A stretch of 64,000 nt of DNA from Bin87 sp965261195 (GTDB lineage: Bacteria; Chloroflexota; Dehalococcoidia; Lucifugimonadales; UBA3495), in assembly GCA_965261195.1 (NCBI GenBank), contig OZ253455.1:2604001-2668000 (forward strand), in the 5' to 3' direction. Within the stretch, counting starts at the first letter, position 1. Each line of letters opens with the position of its first letter. The notes beneath the pieces were generated by a model. That model made no database searches. It worked only from the letters and a program-made list of their open reading frames with translations, and was not told the origin of the DNA. The position numbers and the translations under genes are program-made. This document shows positions 36,301 to 44,376 of this stretch, piece by piece.

Positions 36301-36441
36301 CAGCAGGGCGACGAACCAGCGGCTCGGAGCGCCCGCCCCGGCTGACATAGCGGCACTGGCGGAACGATCGGGTGGGACCGCGCGCTGCTCACCCTCGTCT
36401 CTGACCGCCAATTCCCGTTGGATATCTGACATAAGCTCCAC
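33310..36441 (-). CDS. Large secreted surface protein with beta-sandwich repeats
   Basis: A 1043-residue protein. An N-terminal hydrophobic segment (about residues 42-63, WFVALLIFVLIGTVCAGGV) follows a long polar stretch and probably exports and anchors it. About six repeats of roughly 100 residues follow, each with VSTSTLTVAEGGTATYTVKL and DVTVSPATLTFTPSNWNTAQ-TVTVSAAQD, the Calx-beta-like pattern common in Chloroflexota surface proteins. A collagen-like GST/GSS/GPT linker (about 755-800) leads to two nearly identical C-terminal domains (FAMELHFSEHIPGLSY). A GTG start with AGGAGG six bases upstream is chosen; an ATG three codons later is possible. A nested mobile-element block lies about 80 bases upstream and may affect its promoter. 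Confidence 0.85.
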   Translation of the reverse strand: MELMSDIQRELAVRDEGEQRAVPPDRSASAAMSAGAGAPSRWFVALLIFVLIGTVCAGGVTPVVGANNSDRLAGDGALPTTMSSDPIVGVAVSTYGVRVPEGGSQSYTIKLTKQPTSSVVISLTTSGSSDVTVSPAALTFSTTNWAEAQTVTVSAAQDADAWPDRGFINQAITPSSASEYVSLWSTVTSPRILVTVLDDETPGVTVSTSTLTVAEGGTATYTVKLDVVPTSNVVIAVKRKTGSSDVTVSPATLTFTPSNWNTAQTVTVSAAQDDGAVADEAPISHFVVALSTQNEYQHTSNLDRVMVTVTDDEPRAVNVATPRTLWVGEGGTSTYTVHLTVPPTSNVVISLTRTGSRDVTVSPATLTFTPSNWHLAQTVRVSAAQDSDTRNDTATIGHAMVANMSADEYDMVPIGSAPVTVVDDDISYRVEVSKEVVEWPEGFISDRYIVGLSARPSSNVVITVSSNNPDVAVWNSPLIFTPTNWRGIYARLILAYDDDAVDDQATLTHRVDTDRSADEYDNAISRAVAVRVTDRDQAGVRVSTSALSVSEGGSGSYGVSLNTEPSSDVVISVTKEGSSDITVSPTTLTFTASNWNSEQRVTVAAAQDADAIPDAATIKHMVVDASSAEEYDPVTIDSVAVTGVEDDVPGMTLSVSKLVLSEGHSKTYSVKLDTEPSSDVVITIKRSNSEVKSSPNRLTFTPSNWNVAQRVTVRSFRDTNTANETATLGHAVEDESSADEYDDVYHLWVAVTVIDYHTSTGSTGSTGSTGSSGSSGSTGSSGPTGSSGPTGSSGPTGSSGPTGSSAATLTAAFRNLPSSHNGASKFAMELHFSEHIPGLSYQAVRDSVLRVTNGQITGARRYTGGSNRSWIITVQPTSSQAIEVSLPQTADCQVSGSICLADGTRLSNSLTARIPLRQTQEGATRQTQEGATPSLTAEFRNVPTTHDGVSKFAMELHFSEHIPGLSYKAVRDSVLRVTNGQITGARRYTGGSNRSWSITVQPTSSQAIEVSLPQTADCQVSGSICLADGTRLSNSLTARIPSE
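33319..33990. repeat. Duplicated C-terminal domain of the surface protein
   Basis: About 280 bases beginning TGGAATCCTTGCAGTGAGAC at 33319 recur almost unchanged from 33699. The few differences are mostly single bases, so the duplication is recent. Between them, 24 bases (GTGGCGCCCTCCTGTGTCTG plus CCGT) are repeated exactly twice at 33647-33694, coding TRQTQEGA twice. Confidence 0.92.
34027..34165. repeat. GC-rich minisatellite coding a collagen-like linker
   Basis: Repeats of GGAGCCGGTGGGGCCGGA and shorter GGAGCCGGT variants encode Gly-Ser-Ser/Thr-Gly-Pro-Thr-type triplets on the minus strand. Unit number is probably variable. Confidence 0.9.
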
Positions 36442-36532
36442 TCCGATCCTCCTGTAAGCGCTTTGTTGCCGGAATACGAAAGCCTACTTTACAGCATCTT
36501 CAGGTCTTTATCCACTGCCGCCCACGGACGTA

Positions 36533-37713
36533 CAGGGTCTTTCGGTTTTCAAGGGTTGTCTAGGCCGAGGATGCGCAGGGATTGTCCTGGGGTCCAGCCG
36601 ATGCGCCGCAAGGCCGCCGCGATGTTGCTTTCCCCGGCATGACGCAGCACGCTCACCACGATGTTGCGCACTATCGCCATTACCTGCGGCGCGGCCCCTT
36701 TCCGTACCCTACTGGCGTCTTCCCCCAGGGTTACATCCCGCACGTAGTGCAGCCGGTTCTCAATTTCCCAATGCCCCCGTATATGTCTGAGCATCGCCTT
36801 TGGCCCCACCTTTCCGTCCAGACTGGTGATGGCGTAGCGCGACTCAGTGGCGGTCTGGCCGCGGCCCAGGGCGCGTCGCGTGATGCGGCACACCTGCCCC
36901 ACATCGGGCCAGTCCAGGTAGTCGTTGAGCGCGTCGGTAGCTGACAATTCACGGATTTCCCAGCGGTCGCCGTGCCGGTTCCGGGTCCGCGCCTTCCGGT
37001 ACTGTCCGCCCCGTACCGGCGCGGCGAAGGCCAGCGCGATGTCGTCGTAAAGTTCCCGCTGGTTCCGCTTCACGATGACCAGGTAGTCGCCCCCAGCGTC
37101 CCTGATCTGCTGGCAATAATCCCGCTGGCAGTACAGCGCGTCCCCGGTCACCAGATTGCCCGCCACCGGCAGCAGCGTTGCCGTCAACTCCCGGGCCGCC
37201 GTCAGCTCCCCCTGACCTGGCCCGACCCCCCTTTTGCCCCGCTACCAGGCCGACGCCATGGGCATAACCCGCCACCAGCCGCACGCCGGGCAGTTCCTCC
37301 CCGTGTATCCCGCGCAGCGCCTTGCCGTCCACCGCAATGGCCACCCTTTCCCCAGTGGCGGCCAGCCACTGCCGGGTCCACTGGGCCAGCGCCGCCTCAA
37401 AGGCGTCGGTGTCCAACTGGCAGAACACGGCGTGCAACGTGCTCACCGCCGGGGTCGTGGGTCGAGTGAAGCCCATGGCTGACACTGCGTCCGGGTCCTG
37501 TTGGCGCCCCCACTGGCAGATGGCGTAAAGGCTGCGGGCGCCGGAGAGCATGGCGCAGACGGCCAAGGTCAGGATGGCGGGCAACGGATGTCGCTTGCCC
37601 TGGGGCGAGCGTGGGTCGGGGACGGCGCCCAAGGCGGCGGGCAGGCTGCGGGCTAATTCGTTAGTCTCCATGACAACAGATTAGCCGCTTTTTTAGAAAA
37701 CCGAAAGACCCTG
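36533..37713 (-). mobile_element. ISAs1-family insertion sequence, nested
   Basis: Perfect 18-bp terminal inverted repeats (CAGGGTCTTTCGGTTTTC at 36533-36550, its complement at 37696-37713) enclose 1181 bp. A perfect 10-bp target duplication CACGGACGTA flanks it (36523-36532 and 37714-37723). The duplicated target includes the first three bases of an IS66-derived miniature element, so this IS jumped into the edge of that element. Confidence 0.96.
36549..37671 (-). pseudogene. ISAs1 transposase, single-base frameshift
   Basis: The N-terminal part (LARSLPAALGAVPDPRSPQG, then HPLPAILTLAVCAMLSGARS and ERVAIAVDGKALRG with the first DDE aspartate) and the C-terminal part (NLVTGDALYCQRDYCQQIRD, HWEIENRLHYVRDVTLGEDA) are in different frames. 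The switch falls on a run of six G (37231 region, GTAGCGGGGCAAAAGGGGGG on the minus strand). Removing one G gives VAGQKGVGPGQGELTAAREL. This could be a real mutation, an assembly error or slippage. Otherwise the element is complete. Confidence 0.85.
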
Positions 37714-37720
37714 CACGGAC

Positions 37721-37833
37721 GTAACTGTTCAGAGTTGCGGGGATCTGCCGACTATTCGGCCTATTGTGGAGGGGCAGCCAAGCACGAATTTCCAAAGCAA
37801 ACCGTTGCCGTCCCCTCAACCCTGAACAGTTAC
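37721..37833. mobile_element. IS66-derived miniature element, copy 1
   Basis: 113 bp with ends GTAACTGTTCAGAGTTG and CAACCCTGAACAGTTAC, the same termini as the full IS66-type elements here. The interior is homologous to the copy at 53572 in opposite orientation. Its 8-bp target duplication is CCACGGAC: the right copy is at 37834-37841, and the left copy, at 36522-36529, is now separated from it by the nested ISAs1 element. It has no coding capacity. Confidence 0.88.
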
Positions 37834-37936
37834 CCACGGACAGTAACAGTAACTGTTCAGAGTTGGTTAGGTGGATTGGCCGATAGGGGTTCTGGGAGCC
37901 TTGCGCTGCCGGTGGTGGTTGTGTCATATAGTGGGT

Positions 37937-39340
37937 ATGGATACGGAAATTGACCTCAAGACTGCCGACCGGGATGCCCTGATTGCCAGCATTGTCCGGC
38001 AGCAAGCCATCATCGTCCGGCAACAGGCGATCATCGAGCGGTTGGAGAAACGGATTGGCCAATTCGAGGGGCCGGCCAAGCCAAGCGGCTCGGGTCGGAT
38101 GCCCGGTCTGCAGCCCAAAGCCGAGCGGAAACCGGCCCAGCCCAAAGGGCCACGCCAGCGCCGTCCCCACGGCTTTGCCCGCACCCGCATGACGCCGACC
38201 CAGCGGGTGGAGCACGCGTTGGAGCAGTGTCCCGACTGCGGGACTCAGCTGGCCGGCGGCTGGACCCAGCGCACTCGGGAAGTCATTGACTTGCCCCAAG
38301 TTCCGGTGCAGATTACCGAGCACGCTTACATCGCCCGCACCTGCCCGGGCTGCCGACGCCGCTGTGTACCATCGTCACAACTGGACGGCGTGGCGCTGGG
38401 GCGGCAGCGTCTGGGGGTCAATGTAATGAGCCTGATTGCCGCCCTGCGGGAGGAGGCCCGGCTGCCCTTCCGCACCATCCAGTGGTACCTGGGCGCCGTG
38501 CATGGGCTGCGCCTCAGCACGGGCGCCATCGTGGACGCCACCCGAAAAGTGGCGGGCAAAGGGCAGCGCAAGCTGGCCGATATAGTGGAACGGATCCGAG
38601 GCAGTCCGGTGGTTCATGCCGACGAGACCGGTTGGCGGGAGAATGGCAACAACGGCTATGTCTGGACCTTCAGCACTCCCGCCGAGCGGTACTTCCTGCG
38701 ACGGGGTCGGGGCAAGGCGGTGGTGGATGAAGTCCTGGGCGAGGAGTTCTCCGGCGTGCTGGTCAGCGATTTCTACGCCGCCTACCACCATTACGACGGT
38801 CCCAAACAACGCTGCTGGGCCCACCCCGGTTCAAGCCAAGGGCAGGCTCTGTTGCGGGACATCCACGACCTGCGAACCCTCTACCCAGAGGACGCGCCAC
38901 TGGCCAGGTGGGCCGAAGCCGTCCGCGGGATTTACGACCTGGCCAAAGCCTGCACCCATCCCGCAGAGAAACAACGCCGCACCACCCAACTGGCTTTGGA
39001 ACGGCAGTTGCTCACCATCTGCCGGCCTTTCCTGGATGACCCGTCGGCAACCCAAGCCAATCTGTGCCGGCGCATCGAGCGCTTCATCAAGAGCCGGCCC
39101 CGTACTGGATACGGGGAACTGTTCGTCTTCGTGGCCGAACCGGACGTGCCAGCGGACCACAACCCGGCCGAGCGCAGCCGGCGACATCTGGTCGTCAGCC
39201 GCAAGGTCAGCGGCGGCACCCGCTCGGAACGTGGTACCGAGAGCAAGATGACGCTGGCATCGGTCTTCGGCACCTGGCGCGCACGAGGCCTGAACCCCCT
39301 CGCCGCCTGCCGCCAACTGCTCACTTCCCCTCAAATCTGA
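37937..39340 (+). CDS. IS66 transposase carrying two 24-bp in-frame insertions
   Basis: An IS66 transposase of 467 residues from the ATG at 37937. An N-terminal helix rich in RQQAIIVRQQAIIERLEKRI (leucine-zipper-like) is followed by a zinc finger (CPDCGTQL and CPGCRRRC). The DDE core follows: VVHADETGWR, VLVSDFYAAYHHYDGPKQRC and the final glutamate in NPAERSRRHLV. Two extra 8-residue stretches are present, PGSSQGQA after CWAH and SRPRTGYG before ELFVFV. Both are absent from the other three copies. The frame remains open, but activity with these insertions is uncertain. Confidence 0.92.
   Translation: MDTEIDLKTADRDALIASIVRQQAIIVRQQAIIERLEKRIGQFEGPAKPSGSGRMPGLQPKAERKPAQPKGPRQRRPHGFARTRMTPTQRVEHALEQCPDCGTQLAGGWTQRTREVIDLPQVPVQITEHAYIARTCPGCRRRCVPSSQLDGVALGRQRLGVNVMSLIAALREEARLPFRTIQWYLGAVHGLRLSTGAIVDATRKVAGKGQRKLADIVERIRGSPVVHADETGWRENGNNGYVWTFSTPAERYFLRRGRGKAVVDEVLGEEFSGVLVSDFYAAYHHYDGPKQRCWAHPGSSQGQALLRDIHDLRTLYPEDAPLARWAEAVRGIYDLAKACTHPAEKQRRTTQLALERQLLTICRPFLDDPSATQANLCRRIERFIKSRPRTGYGELFVFVAEPDVPADHNPAERSRRHLVVSRKVSGGTRSERGTESKMTLASVFGTWRARGLNPLAACRQLLTSPQI
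38825..38848. repeat. 24-bp in-frame mini-insertion (copy D)
   Basis: Relative to the IS66 copies at 46982 and 54281, exactly 24 bases are added between the CAC and CTG codons. The insert begins CCCGGTTCAAG and ends GGGCAGGCT. Confidence 0.93.
39092..39115. repeat. 24-bp in-frame mini-insertion (copy A, reverse)
   Basis: Exactly 24 bases are added between AAG and GAA codons of the IS66 transposase. Read on the opposite strand it begins CCCGTATCCAGTACGG and ends GGCCGGCT, differing from the insert at 57857 by one base. Confidence 0.95.
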
Positions 39341-39348
39341 ACAGTTAC

Positions 39349-40835
39349 CCGCGTACCCGTGCGGCAGGCGGTTATCCAACTCCTCGGCCAACGTCAGCGC
39401 CACGGCGGCTTGTTTGATCATTTCGATGTCTGGCCTGTCCAGCAATCTGGAACGACGAAAACGACGAGGCAGCTTTCGGCGTTCGCACGCCAGCAGAACC
39501 GCCGCGACGTGAGCGGATTCCTTATGGGTGAAACCGGGCAGATCTGTCCGCATTATTACACTCGCAGTCCGGTTCAATCGGTTATAAAAGTCGATTGCGT
39601 TGCCAATGTCCAACAAGAAAGCCGCGCATTGCAACGCCCAACAAATGCCCTGATCGGCGCCTTTCCAAACCGACGCCCCGATGCGAGCGGCCAAAGCGGC
39701 CCGTCTTGGTCCCCGCTGCGAAAACCGTGGCACGAACCGCCCAACAAGGTCATTCAGCGATGCAGCGCGAACGGACGCGAGCGGCGGCACGCTGGCCATG
39801 CCCGGCATCTCGAATGGCTCGGGATGTCTGGCCAGTCCTTCCCGCAGGCCCTGACCGGACACCAGAATGCTGTCGGCATTGGTGTATTGCGCCAATGCGT
39901 GTGCCATAATCGCTCCACCGACAATGGAATGTCCACGGCGGATTCATCCCGTCTATCGACGCCCGTTCAAGGCAGGACACGGCGGCCAAAGCTCGGGCTT
40001 GCTCTGCCAGAGACTCCGCAGCTACCTGGTAACCGTGTATCTTGATGATCGGATAAGGTTCAGGTCCACGGTCTAACTGGGACAACAGCCTGACGGAACC
40101 TCCGGAACCTACCAGCATATCGCCGTCGGACAGTCGCGGGACGCCTGCCGCAGCCAGCGTAGCGTGCACGAATTCGTACGCGCCGTGTACGTCCTCCGTG
40201 GTGGGCAAGTCAGTCAGGCGGAACCGGTTGGCGATCCGCAGACTGCCCAAGGGCAAGGAAACGCTGGAACGCATGGTGCGCTCGTCGAATTGCACGCCCT
40301 CCATGGTCCCGCCGCCGATGTCGCCAGGAGGCCGTCCGTTACCGGTAATCCGTGGATTGCGCCGATGAAACAGTAAACCGCTTCATCGCTGCCGTAGATG
40401 ATCCGCAGCGGTATGCCAAAGCGCTCCACTGCCGCGTCTATTATGGCGGCGGCATTACCTGATTCGCGAAGTGCGGGGTGCCCACGGCGTGAATGGTCTG
40501 GACGCCGAATCCACGAGCCAGCAAAGCAAAATCTTCCAGCGCATCGACCGTGTTGGCTACCCCATACTCGTTCAGTACTCCGTCTTCGTCAACATGGCTC
40601 ATCAGGTTCAAGTTGACCCGTTGCTGGGCAACTATCTCGATGCCTCCGCCCGGGTTGACCTGCAGACAACGGCCCGGGCGGAGCCGGCTCCCACGTCGAT
40701 AACGGCAGTGTAACTTCCGTGCCCATCGTGGCGGTATGCTGCGGAGGACTGGACCTGTCCCGTACCAAACATCTGCTTTTCGTCGTTGGCGTCGAACCGG
40801 TGCGGTACGGCGTGAGCGTTTGGCGATGCTGTCAT
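39349..40835 (-). pseudogene. Exopolyphosphatase / GppA phosphatase, decayed
   Basis: The minus strand starts with MTASPNAHAVPHRFDANDEK and YTAVIDVGAGSARAVVC, the phosphate-1 loop of the Ppx/GppA actin-like fold. Later frames give FGIPLRIIYGSDEAVYCFIG, VQFDERTMRSSVSLPLGSLR (the usual GGGSxE context is broken), then DSILVSGQGLREGLARH and the HD-like C-terminal domain SAHVAAVLLACERRKLPRRF. Several frame changes and stops separate the pieces. The IS66 copy at 39348 removes the C terminus. Ppx/GppA enzymes hydrolyse polyphosphate or pppGpp. Confidence 0.8.
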
Positions 40836-40875
40836 CTGTGTTTACTCCGGGTGCGGTGATTGCCTTATATCGTTA

Positions 40876-41044
40876 AGCCCGAATCCACCGAATGAGGCCG
40901 TGGGGTCAGCGTACCGAGGAAGGGGAAAGATGCTCCTGGTTTGGGATTGGTCTGCTGTTTCAAAACCATTATCCCAGATGCACAGGAGCACTTTCTTACC
41001 CCTTCAGCACGCCGCGACGCTCATATTTTCGGTGGATTGGGGCT
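40876..41044. mobile_element. IS1380-derived miniature element
   Basis: 169 bp bounded by AGCCCGAATCCACCGA (40876-40891) and the complement of AGCCCCAATCCACCGA (41029-41044), the same terminal repeats as the IS1380 element at 15478. The interior matches that element's subterminal region (AAGTGCTCCTGTGCATCTGG on the minus strand) but holds no transposase. No 4-bp target duplication is evident. Confidence 0.85.
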
Positions 41045-41079
41045 ACGGCTGCATCCGGTCCACTGGTGTTCGCCGCAAC

Positions 41080-41430
41080 CTAACTCGCGAGGCGTAGAGG
41101 CTTCTCCAACACATCAGGGATGGCTCCAGAGCGATACACTCGATTACGCCGTGCTTCTCCGACCTGGGCGACGATGCCCTCCGCTTCCAGACGGTTCATG
41201 GCGCGCTGGGCTGTGGTGAACGCCACTTCCAGTCGGGCGCTCAGACTCCCCACCGTCCAGAATGGGTTCTCAGCGAAGAGGTCGAGCGCCCTTTCTGGGA
41301 GTCGGGATTGTCCGCCAGCCAGACCGCGCTTCCATTGAGAGAACAGATCATCTATATGCTGAATCCGGTTTACGGCGTCCTGGCACTGGAGAGCGACACC
41401 TCTCAGGAAGGCACACCCACTTCGCGAGGC
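41080..41430 (-). pseudogene. C-terminal fragment of a Fic-family protein
   Basis: About 115 residues including AVNRIQHIDDLFSQWKRGLA and a winged-helix block PERALDLFAENPFWTVGSLS-ARLEVAFTTAQRAMNRLEAE, then GIVAQVGEARRNRVYRS. This is the C-terminal DNA-binding-like region found after the catalytic domain in many Fic AMPylases. The catalytic HPFxxGNGR part is missing. The fragment lies between the IS1380 miniature element and a broken binding-protein gene on the other strand. Confidence 0.7.
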
Positions 41431-41436
41431 GGCCGT

Positions 41437-42622
41437 TGGCGGCATCGTCAGCGGTTGCCCTGGCAGCGCGTCGGCCTTGGGGCAACGATACTAACCTTGT
41501 CCCTGGCGGCCCTGGCCGGCGCCGGCGATGGGCAGACGGCGGAGGCTTTCAGGGTCGGCGTGATGGAATCCCTGACCGGACCTGGCGAAACCTACGGCAC
41601 GGTGGCGAACTAGGCCAAGCAGCTGGCCGACGACGAGATCAACGCCGCCGGCGGCATCAACGGGCGACCCCTGCAACTGGTCGTCGAGGATTCCCAGTGC
41701 AGCGCCCAGGGTGCGGTTGCCGCCTACTCCAAGCTCACCGACGTGGACGGCGTGAAGATCATCCTCGGGACCTCGTGCAGCAGCGCCATGCTGGGCGCCG
41801 CCCACTGGCCGAGGCGGACCGGGTCATCCTGTTCTCGGGTCTGGCCAGCAATCCCGACATCGCCAACGCCGGCGACTACATCTTCCGCACCCAGATCAGC
41901 GATGTCCAGGTTGGAATCGACACCGGCAACCTGCTCTGGGCCGACGGCATCCGCAAACTGGCCACCATCACCGAGTCCACCGACTATGCGGAGGGCGTCC
42001 GGCGCACCTCGGTGGCGCAGTTCAAAAAGCGCGGCGGCACGGTGGTGGCCAAGGAATACTACGCATCGGACGTGACCGATTCCGGACCCAGCTGAGCAAA
42101 CTCGTTGACGCCAAGCCGGACGCGCTGCATCTCGCGCCCCAGTCCGAGTGCTCCGCCGGCGCCATCATTCGGCAGGCCCGCGAGGTCGGCTACGACGGCC
42201 CCATCTACGCCGAAACGATTTCGGTCGGCACCACCGCCCTGGACATCGCCGGAGACGCCGCCACCGGGATGAAGGCTATCACGGCTGACCTGGACCCTGA
42301 CAATCCCAAGGCCGGCGAGGTGCTGGCGAAATTTCGGGAGCGCTACAACTACGTCACCCTCCCCTGGCACTTGGGATCGGCCTACGACGACGTGTACATC
42401 GCCGCCGCGTGCCTCAAGCAGACCAACGACGACCAGGATGCCGACGGTTTCCGCGACTGCATGTACGCCATCATCTGGAGCGGCGCCATCGGGAGCAATT
42501 ACAGCTTCGACGACCGGGGTGAGGTCGTGGGACTGTCGCGATTGGTGGTGGAGGTTCTGCCCGCTGCCGAACGTACCGAAGACCGCAAATACCGGGCGCT
42601 GGGGCCCGCGCCGAAGCCGTAG
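41437..42622 (+). pseudogene. Branched-chain amino acid-type ABC binding protein, broken
   Basis: After a hydrophobic export segment (LGATILTLSLAALAGAGDGQ) the frame reads FRVGVMESLTGPGETYGTVA, then a TAG (41611-41613) and AKQLADDEINAAGGINGRPL-QLVVEDSQC, the start of the periplasmic LIV-binding fold (Peripla_BP_6). Two further frame changes follow, near 41805 and 42085. The later pieces include RVILFSGLASNPDIANAGDY-IFRT and DALHLAPQSECSAGAIIRQA, ending at 42622. No permeases or ATPases lie nearby. The nonsense codon plus two shifts show decay. Confidence 0.85.
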
Positions 42623-42989
42623 CGCGGTTCTTTGGCCAGAAATCCAGTACTCAATCAATGCTGGAATGATAGGGATAGAGGCGATGCAGTTTGGGCCAGT
42701 GTGTCATCCATAGCCGCAACGTCTGATATGCTGGATCTCTAGAACCAAGCACCAGCATGGAATGTTCAACCTCTCCACGACAGAACCCAGGTACAAGCCG
42801 ACCTTTACCGAATGCCGATAGCATTTGTTTGGGGCAATACGCGGGTAAAAGCGGGTTCGCCAGCGGCCCACGATCAGGTGGTCTGGGATGGCGAGGCGGC
42901 GCTCAACCGTCCCTGGAACAATGCGCTGTTTCCGTCGCATCCCGGCCAAACGCCCCAGGGTCAGTCTCCCAAGAGCATCGGCCTGACGA
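42623..42989. other. Intergenic, no recognisable gene
   Basis: 367 bases between two pseudogenes. Short open frames exist on both strands, but none shows a recognisable domain, ribosome site or composition signal. Confidence 0.5.
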
Positions 42990-44023
42990 TTAAATTTTAC
43001 GCTCGCGCGCCCTTTGCTCGCGCGCCCTTTGCTCGCTCCGGCGGCGCTCCAGCCAGTTGGCGGACTCTTCGGATGCTTCCATCTCATCGTCAAAGAAGCC
43101 GTGCCCCCGCTTGGATACCTGCATGGCCTCGTAAAAGAGCAGCCAGACGATATGCCGCACAATCTCATCGGGCACGCCATTGGCGCAGAACGAGTGCGGG
43201 TTCATATCCTGGTCAGCGTTCACGTAATCCACCGCGTAAAAATTGCCGTCTTCATGCCGGCAGATTTCGCTGCTGAACTTCTTCATCTTGGAAACGCTGG
43301 CGATGTTGCGCATGATGCGGCGCAGGGGTTGCAACCGGAACTGTCGTATCTGCGTCGGCGACACCAACTAATACTCATGGGTGACCGGGTCCCACCAGCA
43401 GGGGATCACCTCACGACAGATGTGGTAGAGGCGGAACCAGCCCATACGACCGCCCAGGGGTTTCATGTTCATCCGCTGCTGGATGAGAAAGGCGTCGGAA
43501 AGGGGTGCCTGCTCCGCCGAGTCTTCCAGGTCGCGCTCCGAGTCGGCGTCCACGATCACTCCGACGCCGGAATCGCCCCACGCCGGTTTGACCACGAAGG
43601 GCACGCCCACTTGATCCCGGATTTCCCGCGTGATCTGGAATCCCTTAATCTCGCTGCGCGGCACGATGATGGTCTCCGGTACGGGAATGTTGTTCTGCAC
43701 CAGTAACCGGTGCAGATTCCCCTTGTGCGCGGCGAAGGCGGTGAGTGCAGGATCATCGATGACGACGCCTTTTGCCGTGTCACCTCGTAGGCCAACTGGG
43801 TATAGACGTCGTCAGGATCGGTCTGGTTGGCGGTGAGGTCCAGCATGGCCCAAACGGCAATATCCTTGGCGCGCAGCTTGCCCAGAAACTCGTGCACCCA
43901 CACCTCGTCGGCCAGGAAGAAGGTGAGATCCATCTGCCCGCACAACTCGCGCATCTGGTGAGCGAAGAAATCATAGTTCGAAAACGGGCTGGACAGGACG
44001 ATGTCCCAGGTTTTCTGTGGCAT
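42990..44023 (-). pseudogene. ATP-grasp family protein, frameshift and nonsense codon
   Basis: From the ATG at 44023 (AGAGGG upstream) the frame gives MPQKTWDIVLSSPFSNYDFF and AMLDLTANQTDPDDVYTQLA. A one-base shift near 43767 leads to GVVIDDPALTAFAAHKGNLH-RLLVQNNIPVPET and GVPFVVKPAWGDSGVGVIV, the ATP-grasp lysine and glycine-rich loop. A single in-frame TAG (43368-43370) interrupts HEY-LVSPTQIRQF, and the rest encodes a conserved-looking C terminus. It would have been an ATP-dependent carboxylate-amine ligase of about 340 residues with unknown substrate. Confidence 0.78.
43001..43030. repeat. 15-bp tandem duplication
   Basis: GCTCGCGCGCCCTTT occurs twice head to tail, adding five codons in frame (EQRAR) at the C terminus of the ATP-grasp pseudogene. 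Confidence 0.93.
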
Positions 44024-44376
44024 GGCGATCCCTCTGTTGAACGCATTATGTTGAATAGTACCGATCCCGGGCACGTTTTTCTTTGTCCTCGCGCATTGCC
44101 GCGAAACGGGCTGGGAAGCGTATTATATTAATAGAATCGCGGCATTGGCTATCACTCCGGGGCTCCGGTTTCGCCGATTGTACGTTGCCCGTATTGACCG
44201 ACTTGGCAAGAAACTTACTTGGGAACGGTTGCTGTAACACCGCGGCGGGCTTGTAATGGAAGTGGCAGGGCTGGGGCTGAACAGAATACCGGATAGGCTG
44301 TTGAGACCGGTCTTTTCGGCAACCGTACGGCAACCGGCGTGATGCTGGTGACACCTTAGTTTCGGGAGGCATTGCC
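44024..44376. other. Divergent intergenic region
   Basis: 353 bases between divergent genes. An AT-rich stretch (TATTATATTAATAGAATC near 44121) could hold a promoter, but no convincing -35/-10 pair or operator was found. Confidence 0.4.

Larger units (their letters stand above)
37849..39348 (+). mobile_element. IS66-type single-gene element, copy 1
   Basis: 1500 bp from GTAACTGTTCAGAG to TCTGAACAGTTAC. It is 48 bp longer than copies 2 and 3 (1452 bp each), exactly accounted for by two 24-bp insertions in its transposase. The flanking 8 bases (CAGTAACA, CCGCGTAC) do not match, so the insertion has lost its target duplication. Its right end truncates the ppx/gppA gene. Confidence 0.93.

Noticed and set aside
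37871..37936. 22-codon upstream extension of the IS66 transposases
   Set aside because: It has no ribosome site and lies in the terminal region; the ATG giving MDTEIDLK is shared by all copies.
42704..43180. 158-codon minus-strand frame
   Set aside because: It overlaps the end of the ATP-grasp gene in another frame, and its remaining part shows no recognisable domain.
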